Origin: JAAYJG01 sp964450305
GTDB lineage: Bacteria > Bacillota > Clostridia > DSM-8532
Assembly (NCBI GenBank): GCA_964450305.1
Contig: CAYVFB010000069.1
Location: 1-18,632 of the forward strand
Reading direction: 5' to 3'
Length of the DNA stretch: 18,632 nucleotides
A program made the translations under genes and the position numbers. This document shows positions 6,300 through 13,623 of the stretch, in pieces (position 1 is the first letter of the stretch; every line of letters begins with the position of its first letter). Under the pieces are notes generated by a model. The model did no database searches. It was not told the DNA's origin and was given only the letters and a program-made list of their open reading frames with translations.

Positions 6300-6878
6300 A
6301 TGGAATACTCGGTTGAAAAAATACAGTGTCAGCTTAAAGGAAAAGTGAATGAGAAACGGTATGCCCATAGCATTATAGTTGCTGATATTGCTAAAGAATT
6401 AGCACGAAGATTTAATCTCGATGAGGAAAAGGCTTATCTTGCCGGCTTGTTACATGATTGCGCAAAAGATCTTGATGATGAAGAAATGATTGATGCTGCA
6501 ATTCAAGCAGGAATAACACTAACAGAGGTTGAACTTTCAGAACCCCGCAGTATGCTGCATCCGCAAGTTAGCGCCTATATAGCGCAAAGAGATTATGGGA
6601 TATCTGATCCGGATATATTGCAGGCAATTTCTTATCATCAAGCAGGTGGTGTTGGTATGACTTCACTTGATAAAATTATTGGTTTGGCAGATGGAACAGA
6701 ACCATCAAGAACGGAAGAATATGTTGAGAATATTCGAGAAATTTTAAAGACTGATCTTGATGAAGCATATTTGGAAAAATACTCAAATAATATGATAAGC
6801 GTTATTCAGAAAAGAAGAGTATTAGATAGCGTAAAAGCTCAGGTATATAATGAGCTTATCTTACAAGCAGGTAAATAG
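6300..6878 (+). CDS. yqeK: YqeK-type HD phosphohydrolase (Ap4A hydrolase family)
   Basis: The product is 192 residues, a standard length for YqeK, which cleaves diadenosine tetraphosphate symmetrically to two ADP. HD-domain metal ligands are visible: H23 (RYAHS), H52-D53 (GLLHDCAKD), H87 (MLHPQVSAY), H113 (SYHQAGG) and D131 (LADGTEPSR). The usual HT-x-G and AD-x-IEP forms of the last two motifs are changed to HQ-x-G and ADGTEP. The ATG at 6300 follows AGGTGG at a short spacing; an in-frame ATG at 6195 would add 35 unrelated residues. YqeK normally sits beside nadD and rsfS; here it is alone, so it is probably a second copy. Confidence 0.82.
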   Translation: MEYSVEKIQCQLKGKVNEKRYAHSIIVADIAKELARRFNLDEEKAYLAGLLHDCAKDLDDEEMIDAAIQAGITLTEVELSEPRSMLHPQVSAYIAQRDYGISDPDILQAISYHQAGGVGMTSLDKIIGLADGTEPSRTEEYVENIREILKTDLDEAYLEKYSNNMISVIQKRRVLDSVKAQVYNELILQAGK

Positions 6879-6898
6879 TTTTTTCTTACTATACCGGA

Positions 6899-7114
6899 GT
6901 CTTCAATAGCAGAGTCAATTTGCGGAGAAATAGTAGTCTGCGGGGTCAAGGCATAGGGTCAATGTTTATAGAAAAGATTAAGGAGCAGCTTATTCTGATA
7001 AATGTTCACGCAATAATGCTTGCCACTGAAAAGGAGTACCCTTCATATCGATTTTACGTAAAAAACGGTTTTTCACAGCTGGAGGGCTTGTGTTTTTTAG
7101 CTATTGGTTTTTAG
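6899..7114 (+). pseudogene. GNAT acetyltransferase, 5'-truncated remnant
   Basis: The open frame begins inside motif A: RNSSLRGQGIGSMFIEKIK is the acetyl-CoA loop and following helix, and YRFYVKNGFSQLEGLCFLAI is the normal ending of this class of GNAT. The first 60-80 residues of the domain, including the N-terminal strands, are missing, and no ATG or ribosome-binding site precedes the frame. It starts 20 bases after the YqeK stop, so the front of the gene was lost by deletion. Confidence 0.6.
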
Positions 7115-7266
7115 TTTTGGAGTACATATCAGCGAGGTTATTCCTTTGTAGTACATATCGTAAACGGAATAATTGACTTCTTACCTGGAGATTCAGCCGA
7201 AAATTACTGAAACCGGCCAAGTACCGCAGAAAAGCAGCGGCTCGAGAAAACAGGAGGGTGAAAATA

Positions 7267-7499
7267 ATGAAGCACTTCATAAGAATGGAGAAGAATATGT
7301 ATAATTTAGCATCTATCATATTCGATAAAGAGATTTCTATGTCAGATTACTCGGCTGGAATAAGGGCTATATAACCGATGACATGGTTATAATTGGTTCA
7401 GAATCAAGTAATGCTGACATTGGTTTTCAAAAAAATGAGAGCTATGTTCCACCGGATAATGCCTATGATTTTAACATAGACTTTTTGATTAGGGATTGA
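7267..7499 (+). pseudogene. Frameshifted unrecognised gene
   Basis: An ATG at 7267 with a good GGAGGGTG upstream begins 35 codons (MKHFIRMEKNMYNLAS onward) and ends at TAA just after GIRAI. In another frame the sequence continues without a break as GYITDDMVIIGSESSNADIG to TGA 7497-7499, with coding-like composition. The two parts joined would give about 75 residues, so one frameshift near 7365 probably disabled the gene. I do not recognise the product. Its last bases form the -35 box of the next promoter. Confidence 0.45.
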
Positions 7500-7524
7500 C
7501 AAAAACAACCGACTCACATATAAT
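7496..7524 (+). promoter_or_regulatory. Consensus promoter for flavodoxin-tetR
   Basis: TTGACA (7496-7501) and TATAAT (7519-7524) are perfect sigma-A boxes separated by exactly 17 bases. The -35 box overlaps the stop of the broken gene upstream. Such a strong promoter usually needs repression, which fits the palindrome directly after it. Confidence 0.85.
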
Positions 7525-7537
7525 TAACACTGTTAAT
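7523..7537. promoter_or_regulatory. Operator, probably for the TetR-type regulator
   Basis: ATTAACACTGTTAAT is a perfect palindrome with 7-base arms around a central C. It overlaps the end of the -10 box and the start region, so bound protein would block RNA polymerase. A related half-site AACAATGTTAATT follows at 7545-7555. The tetR gene in the same operon is the obvious candidate ligand-responsive repressor. Confidence 0.65.
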
Positions 7538-7568
7538 AGAATAAACAATGTTAATTGGAGGGGTAAAA

Positions 7569-8039
7569 ATGAAGGTATTAATTGCGTTTGGAAGCAAATA
7601 CGGCTGTACAGAGAAAGCTGCACTCAAGCTGAAGGGCTTGATAAAAAACAGTACGACAGTCAATCTCTCAAAAGGAGAGAAGGCAAATATCAACGATTAT
7701 GATTGTGTTTTACTGGGCGGATCCATCTACATGGGGAAGCTCCAAAAGCAAGTGATCGATTTCGCTAATGGAAACATCGATACATTACTGACGAAGATAA
7801 TGGGCTTATTCCTTTGCTGTGGCAGCAAAGACCAATTTGAACAGCAACTAAAAGCATCTTTCCCTGAAAAACTGGTTCAGAAAGCAAAAACTCTCGGGTA
7901 TTTCGGCTACATATATGATTTCAATAAAATGAATTTTTTGTTTAAAATGATGATCAGAAAGATCGAGAAAATAAACGAAAGTAAGGATTGCCTGGATATC
8001 AAAGCAATCGAAGCATTTGCAAATGAGTTTACTGAATAA
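7569..8039 (+). CDS. Flavodoxin-domain protein (HemG-like)
   Basis: The product is 156 residues of the flavodoxin_5 type found in menaquinone-dependent protoporphyrinogen oxidase-like proteins. The FMN phosphate loop is GSKYGCTEKAA (residues 8-18), and LLGGSIYMGKLQK matches the second FMN-binding loop. LFLCCGSKDQ carries a Cys pair. Start ATG 7569 has TTGGAGGGG just upstream and is favoured over the ATG at 7548. It is the first gene of an operon with tetR, 10 bases apart, so the regulator likely controls an electron-transfer or redox-stress protein. The electron partner is unknown. Confidence 0.8.
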   Translation: MKVLIAFGSKYGCTEKAALKLKGLIKNSTTVNLSKGEKANINDYDCVLLGGSIYMGKLQKQVIDFANGNIDTLLTKIMGLFLCCGSKDQFEQQLKASFPEKLVQKAKTLGYFGYIYDFNKMNFLFKMMIRKIEKINESKDCLDIKAIEAFANEFTE

Positions 8040-8049
8040 GAGGATTTCT

Positions 8050-8625
8050 ATGGATAAGAAGGAATTGCAAAAACAACGTATGATGAAGTATTTCATTGAT
8101 GCTGCAAAAACATTGATGAAACAGGAGGATATTAAAGAGCTCAGCGTACGAAAAATTGCCGATTTAGCAGGGTATTCCTATGCAACCCTGTATAATTATT
8201 TTCGGGATCTGGAGCACCTGTTGTGGCATGTAATCGTTGACATATTGGATGAGCTTGCAGAAAAACTGCAGATGGTTGTTCAGAGCGAAGAACATACGGG
8301 AATAGATAAAATAAAGGAATCCGGAAGAATATATGTCAATTATTTTCTGGAGAATCCCAACGCGTTCAGACTCGCATTTACAAGTAATCCGGGTGTTCCG
8401 CCGGAAGATATTGTTCCAAAGCTGAAACAGCCAACCATAGGCGGAATTCTTTCGAAAATGGTTTGGGAATGTACCGAGGATGCAGCCAAAGGTGCCATCA
8501 TCAGTGAGGTTTTAGTCGGGATGATCCATGGACAGCTGTTATTCCATATCAGTTTGAATCAAATTGATAAGGAACATTTGCTTCAAAGCATGGACAACGC
8601 CTGTGAGCTTCTGTTTAAAAAATAA
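8050..8625 (+). CDS. TetR/AcrR family transcriptional regulator
   Basis: The product is 191 residues. The N-terminal helix-turn-helix is typical: LSVRKIADLAGYSYATLYNY (about residues 31-50) followed by FRDLEHLLWHVI. The C-terminal ligand domain is all helical, with no recognised ligand signature. AGAGGA lies upstream of the ATG at 8050. Being in the same transcript as the flavodoxin gene, behind a promoter with a 15-bp palindrome, it is likely self-regulating. Inducer unknown. REP-like palindromes follow 7 bases after the stop. Confidence 0.88.
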   Translation: MDKKELQKQRMMKYFIDAAKTLMKQEDIKELSVRKIADLAGYSYATLYNYFRDLEHLLWHVIVDILDELAEKLQMVVQSEEHTGIDKIKESGRIYVNYFLENPNAFRLAFTSNPGVPPEDIVPKLKQPTIGGILSKMVWECTEDAAKGAIISEVLVGMIHGQLLFHISLNQIDKEHLLQSMDNACELLFKK

Positions 8626-8632
8626 GGTATAA

Positions 8633-8660
8633 GGGACAGAGGGGACAGGTCTCTTGTCCC
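8633..8660. repeat. REP-like palindrome, copy 2
   Basis: Outer arms GGGACA/TGTCCC match copy 1 at 27 of 28 bases. It begins 7 bases after the tetR stop. With the hairpin at 8688-8709 and the palindromes after it, it forms a REP cluster between the convergent tetR and xylosidase genes. Confidence 0.7.
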
Positions 8661-8687
8661 ATCCCCTTTACCGCACACCAGATAATC

Positions 8688-8740
8688 AGGGGACGAGAAA
8701 TTGTCCCCTTTATCGCGCGATAAAAAAAGGACGTCCCCCT
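8688..8740. repeat. REP cluster: hairpin plus two palindromes
   Basis: AGGGGAC (8688-8694) and GTCCCCT (8703-8709) form a 7-bp stem. A 16-bp perfect palindrome TTTATCGCGCGATAAA follows (8709-8724), then A7 and GGACGTCC with CCCCCT (to 8740). On the reverse strand the last part reads GGGGGACGTCC followed by seven T, which could end the xylosidase transcript. Confidence 0.6.
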
Positions 8741-8809
8741 CTGGCAATTCATTAACTAAGCCTGAGAGGAAACGTCGCTAATAATCACATATAGGGCTAA
8801 ACTTGTGAA

Positions 8810-10798
8810 TTATAACTTAATATTTTCAGAAGGTGATGCGAACGGCCCCGGAACAACATGAACCCCACGGTGATTTCCGAAGTAGTCCGTATCAAAGCGT
8901 ATCGGTGTTCCATCAGCGTTTTCAAAGTATGCTTCAGGTTCAAAAGCTTTGCCGAGAACTTCAGTGTTGATCATCCTACTGCTGATATCCTTTAGGTAAT
9001 CATATACATTTGTCTTCAGGTAATAATGATCGTCTTTCTCCAACAGTTCTACTTGAATATTTTGATCATTGTTTTCAACGTTCAGACCGTTTACTTCATT
9101 TTTCCACGGTTTGGCACCGTTCAGATAAATGTTCCCTTCGCTCCAGACCGGCAGATGACCTGTATGAGCAGGGTCTAAAGCCATCATGTCTGGACGCTTT
9201 GTAAAGTCAAACTGTGCAATCCATTCATCGTAGGTTGGATAATCATCAAAAACGCTCGTGCCGACACGTCTGTTTTCACCCTTGGTACCTGCGCCTTGGT
9301 CAGGGTTGATCGCATAGTCTTCAGAAGGCCATTTCTGAACAAAGATATTGTTGTAGAAACGGTCATCACCATGCAGAATGGTCATAAAGCCCATCACTTC
9401 TGTACGATGTGGAATGTGATAGGGTGTATAGCGTGAACCAGTACCACCGCCGACATCGGTTAACGCACCGCAGATAAGGTTGTGAACCATAGCCACACCC
9501 TGTGTTGCAAAACGAAGACTGGCGTCTGAAAGCAGAATATTGTTATCAATAAGAGTTGGGCCATGGCTGACTTCGACAAATATATCCTGAGACATCATGC
9601 CTCCCGGGAGATATTTGGCATAGGGTGGCCGCTGGTTATCATGCAGCAGGTTCTGGGTGATACGTGTGCCCTGAGCTTCCCAATCACACCAGATTCCCAT
9701 AGTGCAATGGTGAATATGGTTACGGCGCATGAGCACATCAATGGCAGCATGTATTTTGATTCCGGAAATTTCTGCTCCGCCAAGCTCCATCATATTGTTA
9801 ATATGGTGTATATGGTTGTCCTCAATGATGCTAAACACAGCACCCATACGGCCGATAATGCCGCCTTGTTCACAGTGGTGAATGTTGCAGCGGCGAACGA
9901 TGTGGCTGCCGATTTTCTCTTTCAGCCATCCGTGATACTGGCCGCGGCAAAGCGCATCCCGTTCCATCTGGGTGGGACTCTTGACTTGTTTATTTGTAAA
10001 GTAATGCTCATTGTCAGGATCAAGATATTTTCCCAGAGAAATGCCGGCGCACTTGCTGTTTGAAATTTCACAATCCTCGATGATCCAGCCCTTGCTCCAG
10101 TGAGGACCGATCATGCCATCCTGAAAAGCTGCAGGCGGTGCCCAGGTGGTGGCAGCTTTATCAATTTTGAATCCTCTGACTGTATGATAACCGATGCCGG
10201 TGATGGAGGGCATAAAACACCGGCGGCGGACATTAATTTCTACATTTTCTTCATTTGGATTCTTACCCTGTAAATTGGTATAAATGATCGTTTCATCAGC
10301 ATCCTTATCCTGTTCGGTAAACCACTTATAAACGGATTCTTCCGGCACCCAACTGCAATCATAAACATCGCCTTTGATACACTCTTCCAAAGATGTGGCT
10401 TCATACAGCGCTTTATCATTCAAATAAACACAGCCGGTATGTTTATTCGGTGTCGCGAAATACCAGTCTCCATACACTAGCGTTGTATAAGGATTGTAAT
10501 CACCGAAAACACTGTTTGCGATCCGGCATACCCAGACATTTTCTTTGTAATGGTGCCAGGTTTTTACCTGCTCAGCGCCGGTGATTAACGCACCAAGGGG
10601 GATAGTGCTGGTATAAGTAATACGGGCATCTTCAGTACCCGCATGGATCGGATCTACATATTCCCGGTAAATCCCCGGTGCTACCAGCACTTCATCACCA
10701 GGAAGCGCCAGCTTTGCGGCTTCGTTGATCCGTCGGAAGGGGCTGTCAATGGAACCATTGCCGTCTTTTGCAGCATTTGCATCTACATAGTATTTCAT
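8810..10798 (-). CDS. GH120-type beta-xylosidase (right-handed beta-helix)
   Basis: The product is 662 residues and follows the layout of Thermoanaerobacterium XylC, the founding GH120 enzyme, which removes xylose from xylo-oligosaccharides. It opens YYVDANAAKDGNGSIDSPFR, as in bacterial beta-helix hydrolases. The core GIWCDWEAQGTR holds the likely nucleophile D372 and IFVEVSHGP the likely acid/base E409; in XylC these are D382 and E405. The 37-residue gap between the two, against 23 in XylC, comes from an insertion of about 14 residues (around 390-404). No signal peptide is visible, so it should act inside the cell on imported oligosaccharides. TAGGAGG lies just upstream of the ATG. No sugar transporter or regulator adjoins it, so the gene is isolated. 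Confidence 0.82.
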   Translation of the reverse strand: MKYYVDANAAKDGNGSIDSPFRRINEAAKLALPGDEVLVAPGIYREYVDPIHAGTEDARITYTSTIPLGALITGAEQVKTWHHYKENVWVCRIANSVFGDYNPYTTLVYGDWYFATPNKHTGCVYLNDKALYEATSLEECIKGDVYDCSWVPEESVYKWFTEQDKDADETIIYTNLQGKNPNEENVEINVRRRCFMPSITGIGYHTVRGFKIDKAATTWAPPAAFQDGMIGPHWSKGWIIEDCEISNSKCAGISLGKYLDPDNEHYFTNKQVKSPTQMERDALCRGQYHGWLKEKIGSHIVRRCNIHHCEQGGIIGRMGAVFSIIEDNHIHHINNMMELGGAEISGIKIHAAIDVLMRRNHIHHCTMGIWCDWEAQGTRITQNLLHDNQRPPYAKYLPGGMMSQDIFVEVSHGPTLIDNNILLSDASLRFATQGVAMVHNLICGALTDVGGGTGSRYTPYHIPHRTEVMGFMTILHGDDRFYNNIFVQKWPSEDYAINPDQGAGTKGENRRVGTSVFDDYPTYDEWIAQFDFTKRPDMMALDPAHTGHLPVWSEGNIYLNGAKPWKNEVNGLNVENNDQNIQVELLEKDDHYYLKTNVYDYLKDISSRMINTEVLGKAFEPEAYFENADGTPIRFDTDYFGNHRGVHVVPGPFASPSENIKL

Positions 10799-10938
10799 GA
10801 TAACCTCCTATTAGTGAGATATACAGGCTACTACTCCTGACATAGTTATTATATAATATGATTGTACATAGTTCCATATATTCGGCAGGCTATAGTTTTA
10901 CTGCTTTCAAGCAGAAAGCTGTATAGCAGGAGGGGAGC

Positions 10939-11119
10939 ATGATACCGAAAGATACTAAAAAAGTACATTATTGCAGGCAACATTAGCGTCCTTACTGTGT
11001 TGACAAACCTGACAAATCTTGATTTGTCGAGTAATCGTATTACCAGCATCAGCAGCCTGAAAGAGTTCCCCAAGCTAAAAAACCTTAATCTGTCTGGTTA
11101 TGAAATAGTTGACCAATAG
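10939..11119 (+). pseudogene. Leucine-rich-repeat gene remnant with A-run frameshift
   Basis: An ATG at 10939 follows AGGAGGGG at the right distance, but that frame stops after 15 codons. A second frame, entered by removing one base from a run of six A at 10957-10962, continues to TAG 11117-11119 and encodes LTNLTNLDLSSNRITSISSL and FPKLKNLNLSGYEIVDQ. These are internalin-type repeats (LxxLxxLDLSxNxI). The whole would be about 60 residues, so the piece is a small remnant. A perfect 18-bp palindrome (11011-11028) lies within it. Confidence 0.6.
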
Positions 11120-11144
11120 CTCAACGTCTTTGAGGGAGAGTATC

Positions 11145-11714
11145 ATGAGACAGGATTTTTCAAGAATATCACAGGAGAATCTATCTGAATTATTTCCAAT
11201 TATTCTGGAACCACATAATCCAGAATGGATTCGTTACTTTTATATTGAAAGAGATTTCTTGCAATCTATTTTTGAAGATAAAATGATAAGAATTAACCAT
11301 ATAGGAAGTTCATCCGTGCCAGGGCTTATTGCTAAGCCTACGGTTGATATATTGCTTGAAATCTCACAAGGTATTGATTTATCAGCGATAACAGAAAAAA
11401 TGAGGGATGAAGGGTACATTGTAAACACTCCGCAAAAGGATGTCATTATGTATTTAAAAGGGTATACACCCAGGGGTTTTGAAGGACAATGTGTACATAT
11501 TCATGTCCGGTATTATGATGACTGGGACGAGCTATATTTCAGAGATTATCTTATTTCACATCCTAAAGTTGCCGATGAATATGGGAAACTGAAGCTCGCG
11601 CTGAAAGAATATTATGCCTTTGACAGAGATGGATACACTGATGCAAAAGGAAATTTTATCAGAAAGTACTCAGAACTTGCTCGGGCGGAATTCCCCAATC
11701 GATACGCTCCCTAA
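11145..11714 (+). CDS. grpB: GrpB family protein (UPF0157)
   Basis: The product is 189 residues. GrpB proteins have a nucleotidyltransferase fold; their substrate is not settled. The family motifs are clear: HIGSSSVPGLIAKPTVDILL (residues 52-71), and a later HIHVRYYDDWDELYFRDYL with the conserved RDYL segment. The ATG at 11145 is chosen because GAGGGAG lies 6 bases before it; a TTG at 11109 would extend the N-terminus by 12 residues without a binding site. It is the first of four forward genes with gaps of 50-70 bases that may be one transcript. Confidence 0.85.
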   Translation: MRQDFSRISQENLSELFPIILEPHNPEWIRYFYIERDFLQSIFEDKMIRINHIGSSSVPGLIAKPTVDILLEISQGIDLSAITEKMRDEGYIVNTPQKDVIMYLKGYTPRGFEGQCVHIHVRYYDDWDELYFRDYLISHPKVADEYGKLKLALKEYYAFDRDGYTDAKGNFIRKYSELARAEFPNRYAP

Positions 11715-11781
11715 ATAATTGAGCCATTGTCTATTCAGGTGTGAATGAACGATTTGTCATAGATTTGAAAGGAGAATCAAG

Positions 11782-12357
11782 ATGATTCAGGGACAACGAA
11801 TTACCATTGAACCTTCTCAGCCTAAGGATAAAAAGAAAGTATATGAATGGTTATGCTTGTCAGAAACAACCAAAAGCCATATGGGACCTCCCAATTTCGA
11901 AGATGCGCCGATACCAACCTGGGAGGAGTATTGTGAGGATTTTAAGGACTTCTATTTTGATGGTTCAAAACCAGAGAACGGGCAGCTTTGGATCATTAAA
12001 CATGGCAGTGAGGAAGTTGGGGCAATCTGTTATTCGTCCTTTCATTTAAAGGGTAAGAAAGCCGAATTGGACATATGGATGAGCTCTGAAAAAAGCTGTG
12101 GAAAGGGCTTTGGTTCTGAAGCCATCAGGGTTTTATGCGAGTATCTGATCAAATTGCGAGGGGTTGAACAATTTATTATCAGGCCTTCGACAAGAAATAT
12201 GCGTGCGGTAAGAGCATATGAAAAAGCAGGCTTTATGCGCGTAACCGATGAGAACAAACAAAAAACTGTTAAAGAATATTATAAGGAAGAATACTGGGAC
12301 ATCTTCGGCCAGGGAGATTATGGAGCCGGTGATGATGTTGTATTAGTCAAATCCTAA
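11782..12357 (+). CDS. GNAT acetyltransferase, AAC(6')-like
   Basis: The product is 191 residues. The acetyl-CoA loop is CGKGFG (residues 106-111) and the next signature NMRAVRAYEKAGF (139-151) is that of aminoglycoside 6'-N-acetyltransferase relatives and other Acetyltransf_8 enzymes. AAGGAG precedes the ATG. A role in modifying an aminoglycoside is possible but unproven, since this subfamily also contains enzymes acting on other amines. It lies between grpB and two more GNAT genes. The gene is intact. Confidence 0.83.
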   Translation: MIQGQRITIEPSQPKDKKKVYEWLCLSETTKSHMGPPNFEDAPIPTWEEYCEDFKDFYFDGSKPENGQLWIIKHGSEEVGAICYSSFHLKGKKAELDIWMSSEKSCGKGFGSEAIRVLCEYLIKLRGVEQFIIRPSTRNMRAVRAYEKAGFMRVTDENKQKTVKEYYKEEYWDIFGQGDYGAGDDVVLVKS

Positions 12358-12372
12358 GGAATAGATGAGACA

Positions 12373-12396
12373 GGGGGACAGGGCCCTTTGGCCCCC
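12373..12396 (+). terminator. GC-rich hairpin with T-tract
   Basis: Arms GGGGG (12373-12377) and CCCCC (12392-12396) surround an inner GGGCCC, and four T follow. It can act as an intrinsic terminator for the upstream GNAT gene. It resembles the window's REP-like palindromes (GGGGGACA at its left side). It lies 16 bases after the stop and ends about 20 bases before the next start. Confidence 0.5.
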
Positions 12397-12416
12397 TTTT
12401 GTTAGGAGATAAAAAT

Positions 12417-12875
12417 ATGAGCATAAAAAATATCGTTAAGCTTGATCCATCTGAATATGAAAAGTGTAATAATATTTGGGATATGAAGAGACATCCGGAC
12501 AAGGCAAAATTATGGTATGATCAAATAGTAAATGGCAATAGAATCATTTTTGTTTACATAGATAATGGCGAATTTATTGGCGAGGTTGCTTTAGTATTTG
12601 ATAGGGGGGACCCGGATTATACAATACCCCAGCAACGTATCTACTTGTCTCGAATGATTGTCAGAAAAGAATTCCATAATCGTGGAATAGGCGGGTTCCT
12701 TATTGATTATATAGTTGACTATGCTAGAAAACTAGGATATAAAGAAATGTCTCTTGGTGTCGATACGGACAACTCGGCTGCGAGGCATTTATATGAGAAA
12801 AAAGGATTTACACAGGTCATCTTCCACGGGGTAGATGAAGATGGTGAATACGTTAAACTCCTTAAGAAACTTTAG
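12417..12875 (+). CDS. GNAT family N-acetyltransferase
   Basis: The product is 152 residues, an Acetyltransf_1 domain. The acetyl-CoA loop is HNRGIGGFL (residues 87-95) after the strand LSRMIVRKEF, and NSAARHLYEKKGF (119-131) is the C-terminal signature. TAGGAGA lies 8 bases before ATG 12417; a TTG at 12399 is less likely. The acceptor substrate is unknown. Another GNAT gene follows with a 53-base gap. Confidence 0.85.
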   Translation: MSIKNIVKLDPSEYEKCNNIWDMKRHPDKAKLWYDQIVNGNRIIFVYIDNGEFIGEVALVFDRGDPDYTIPQQRIYLSRMIVRKEFHNRGIGGFLIDYIVDYARKLGYKEMSLGVDTDNSAARHLYEKKGFTQVIFHGVDEDGEYVKLLKKL

Positions 12876-12928
12876 TTATGAAGTATTGTTGAAACGGAAT
12901 TGATAGAGAATTTTTAATGGGGGTAGTT

Positions 12929-13480
12929 ATGTTAAACCATATCGGTACTCAACCTATTAAAACAAATAGACTGTCTTTACGCAGGTTTACGGTAGACGAT
13001 AGCCAGGAAGCCTTTGATAAATGGACAAGTTCCTGCGAATCAAAGTTTTGGGAACCTCCGCATAAAGACATCAAAGAAACAGAACGAATGATCAATGAGT
13101 ATGTTAAAAATTATGACAACCCTGACTGGTACATGTGGGCTGTTATCTTTAAAAATGAACTCATTGGCCTGGTTTGTGGAAACGAGATAAACGAGGATAT
13201 AAAAAGCATCTGTATTGGATATTGCTTAACAAAATCCTGTTGGAACAAAGGGATAGCCACCGAGGCAAGTAAAGCGATTATTCAGTATTTCTTTGATATA
13301 GGGTTTAATCGGATTTTTTCCTATCATAATCCCCTTAATCCGGCAAGCGGAAGGGTTATGCAAAAATGCGGCATGACATTTGAAGGAAGAATCCGGGGCG
13401 GAACGTTATTCGCCGGGGAAATTTGTGACTGTTTACAATATTCAATCATAAAATCAGATAACTCAACTTTCCCAGCCTAA
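12929..13480 (+). CDS. GNAT acetyltransferase, RimJ/RimL-like
   Basis: The product is 183 residues of the Acetyltransf_3 type. TNRLSLRRFTVDDSQ begins the domain, WNKGIATEA (residues 105-113) is the acetyl-CoA loop, and NPASGRVMQKCGMTFEGRIR (137-156) is the RimJ-type ending. ATG 12929 with GGGGG 5 bases upstream is preferred over ATG 12917, which has only an AT-rich leader. The target could be a protein N-terminus or a small amine. It is the last of the forward GNAT run; a strong hairpin at 13518-13543 follows. Confidence 0.84.
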   Translation: MLNHIGTQPIKTNRLSLRRFTVDDSQEAFDKWTSSCESKFWEPPHKDIKETERMINEYVKNYDNPDWYMWAVIFKNELIGLVCGNEINEDIKSICIGYCLTKSCWNKGIATEASKAIIQYFFDIGFNRIFSYHNPLNPASGRVMQKCGMTFEGRIRGGTLFAGEICDCLQYSIIKSDNSTFPA

Positions 13481-13517
13481 TTACAATAAAAAACGCATGC
13501 ATTTTTACGCTGAGCAA

Positions 13518-13543
13518 AGGCGCGTACCTGTTGGCACGCGCCT
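13518..13543. terminator. Hairpin between convergent GNAT and metQ genes
   Basis: Arms AGGCGCGT and ACGCGCCT are exact complements with a 10-base loop. It lies between the convergent stops of the GNAT gene and metQ. T-rich DNA occurs beyond it on the reverse strand, so a bidirectional terminator is plausible, though no T-tract adjoins directly. Confidence 0.5.
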
Positions 13544-13623
13544 ACTGTGAGCGACTCGGTAAGAATGGCCCTGATTGCAGTATGAACCGGAAAGGCGTGG
13601 GGGATACTTCTTGTTATTAATCG

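Noticed and set aside
9563..10063. 166-codon forward ORF opposite the xylosidase gene
   Set aside because: It is antisense to a strongly supported coding region, has no domain and no ribosome-binding site.
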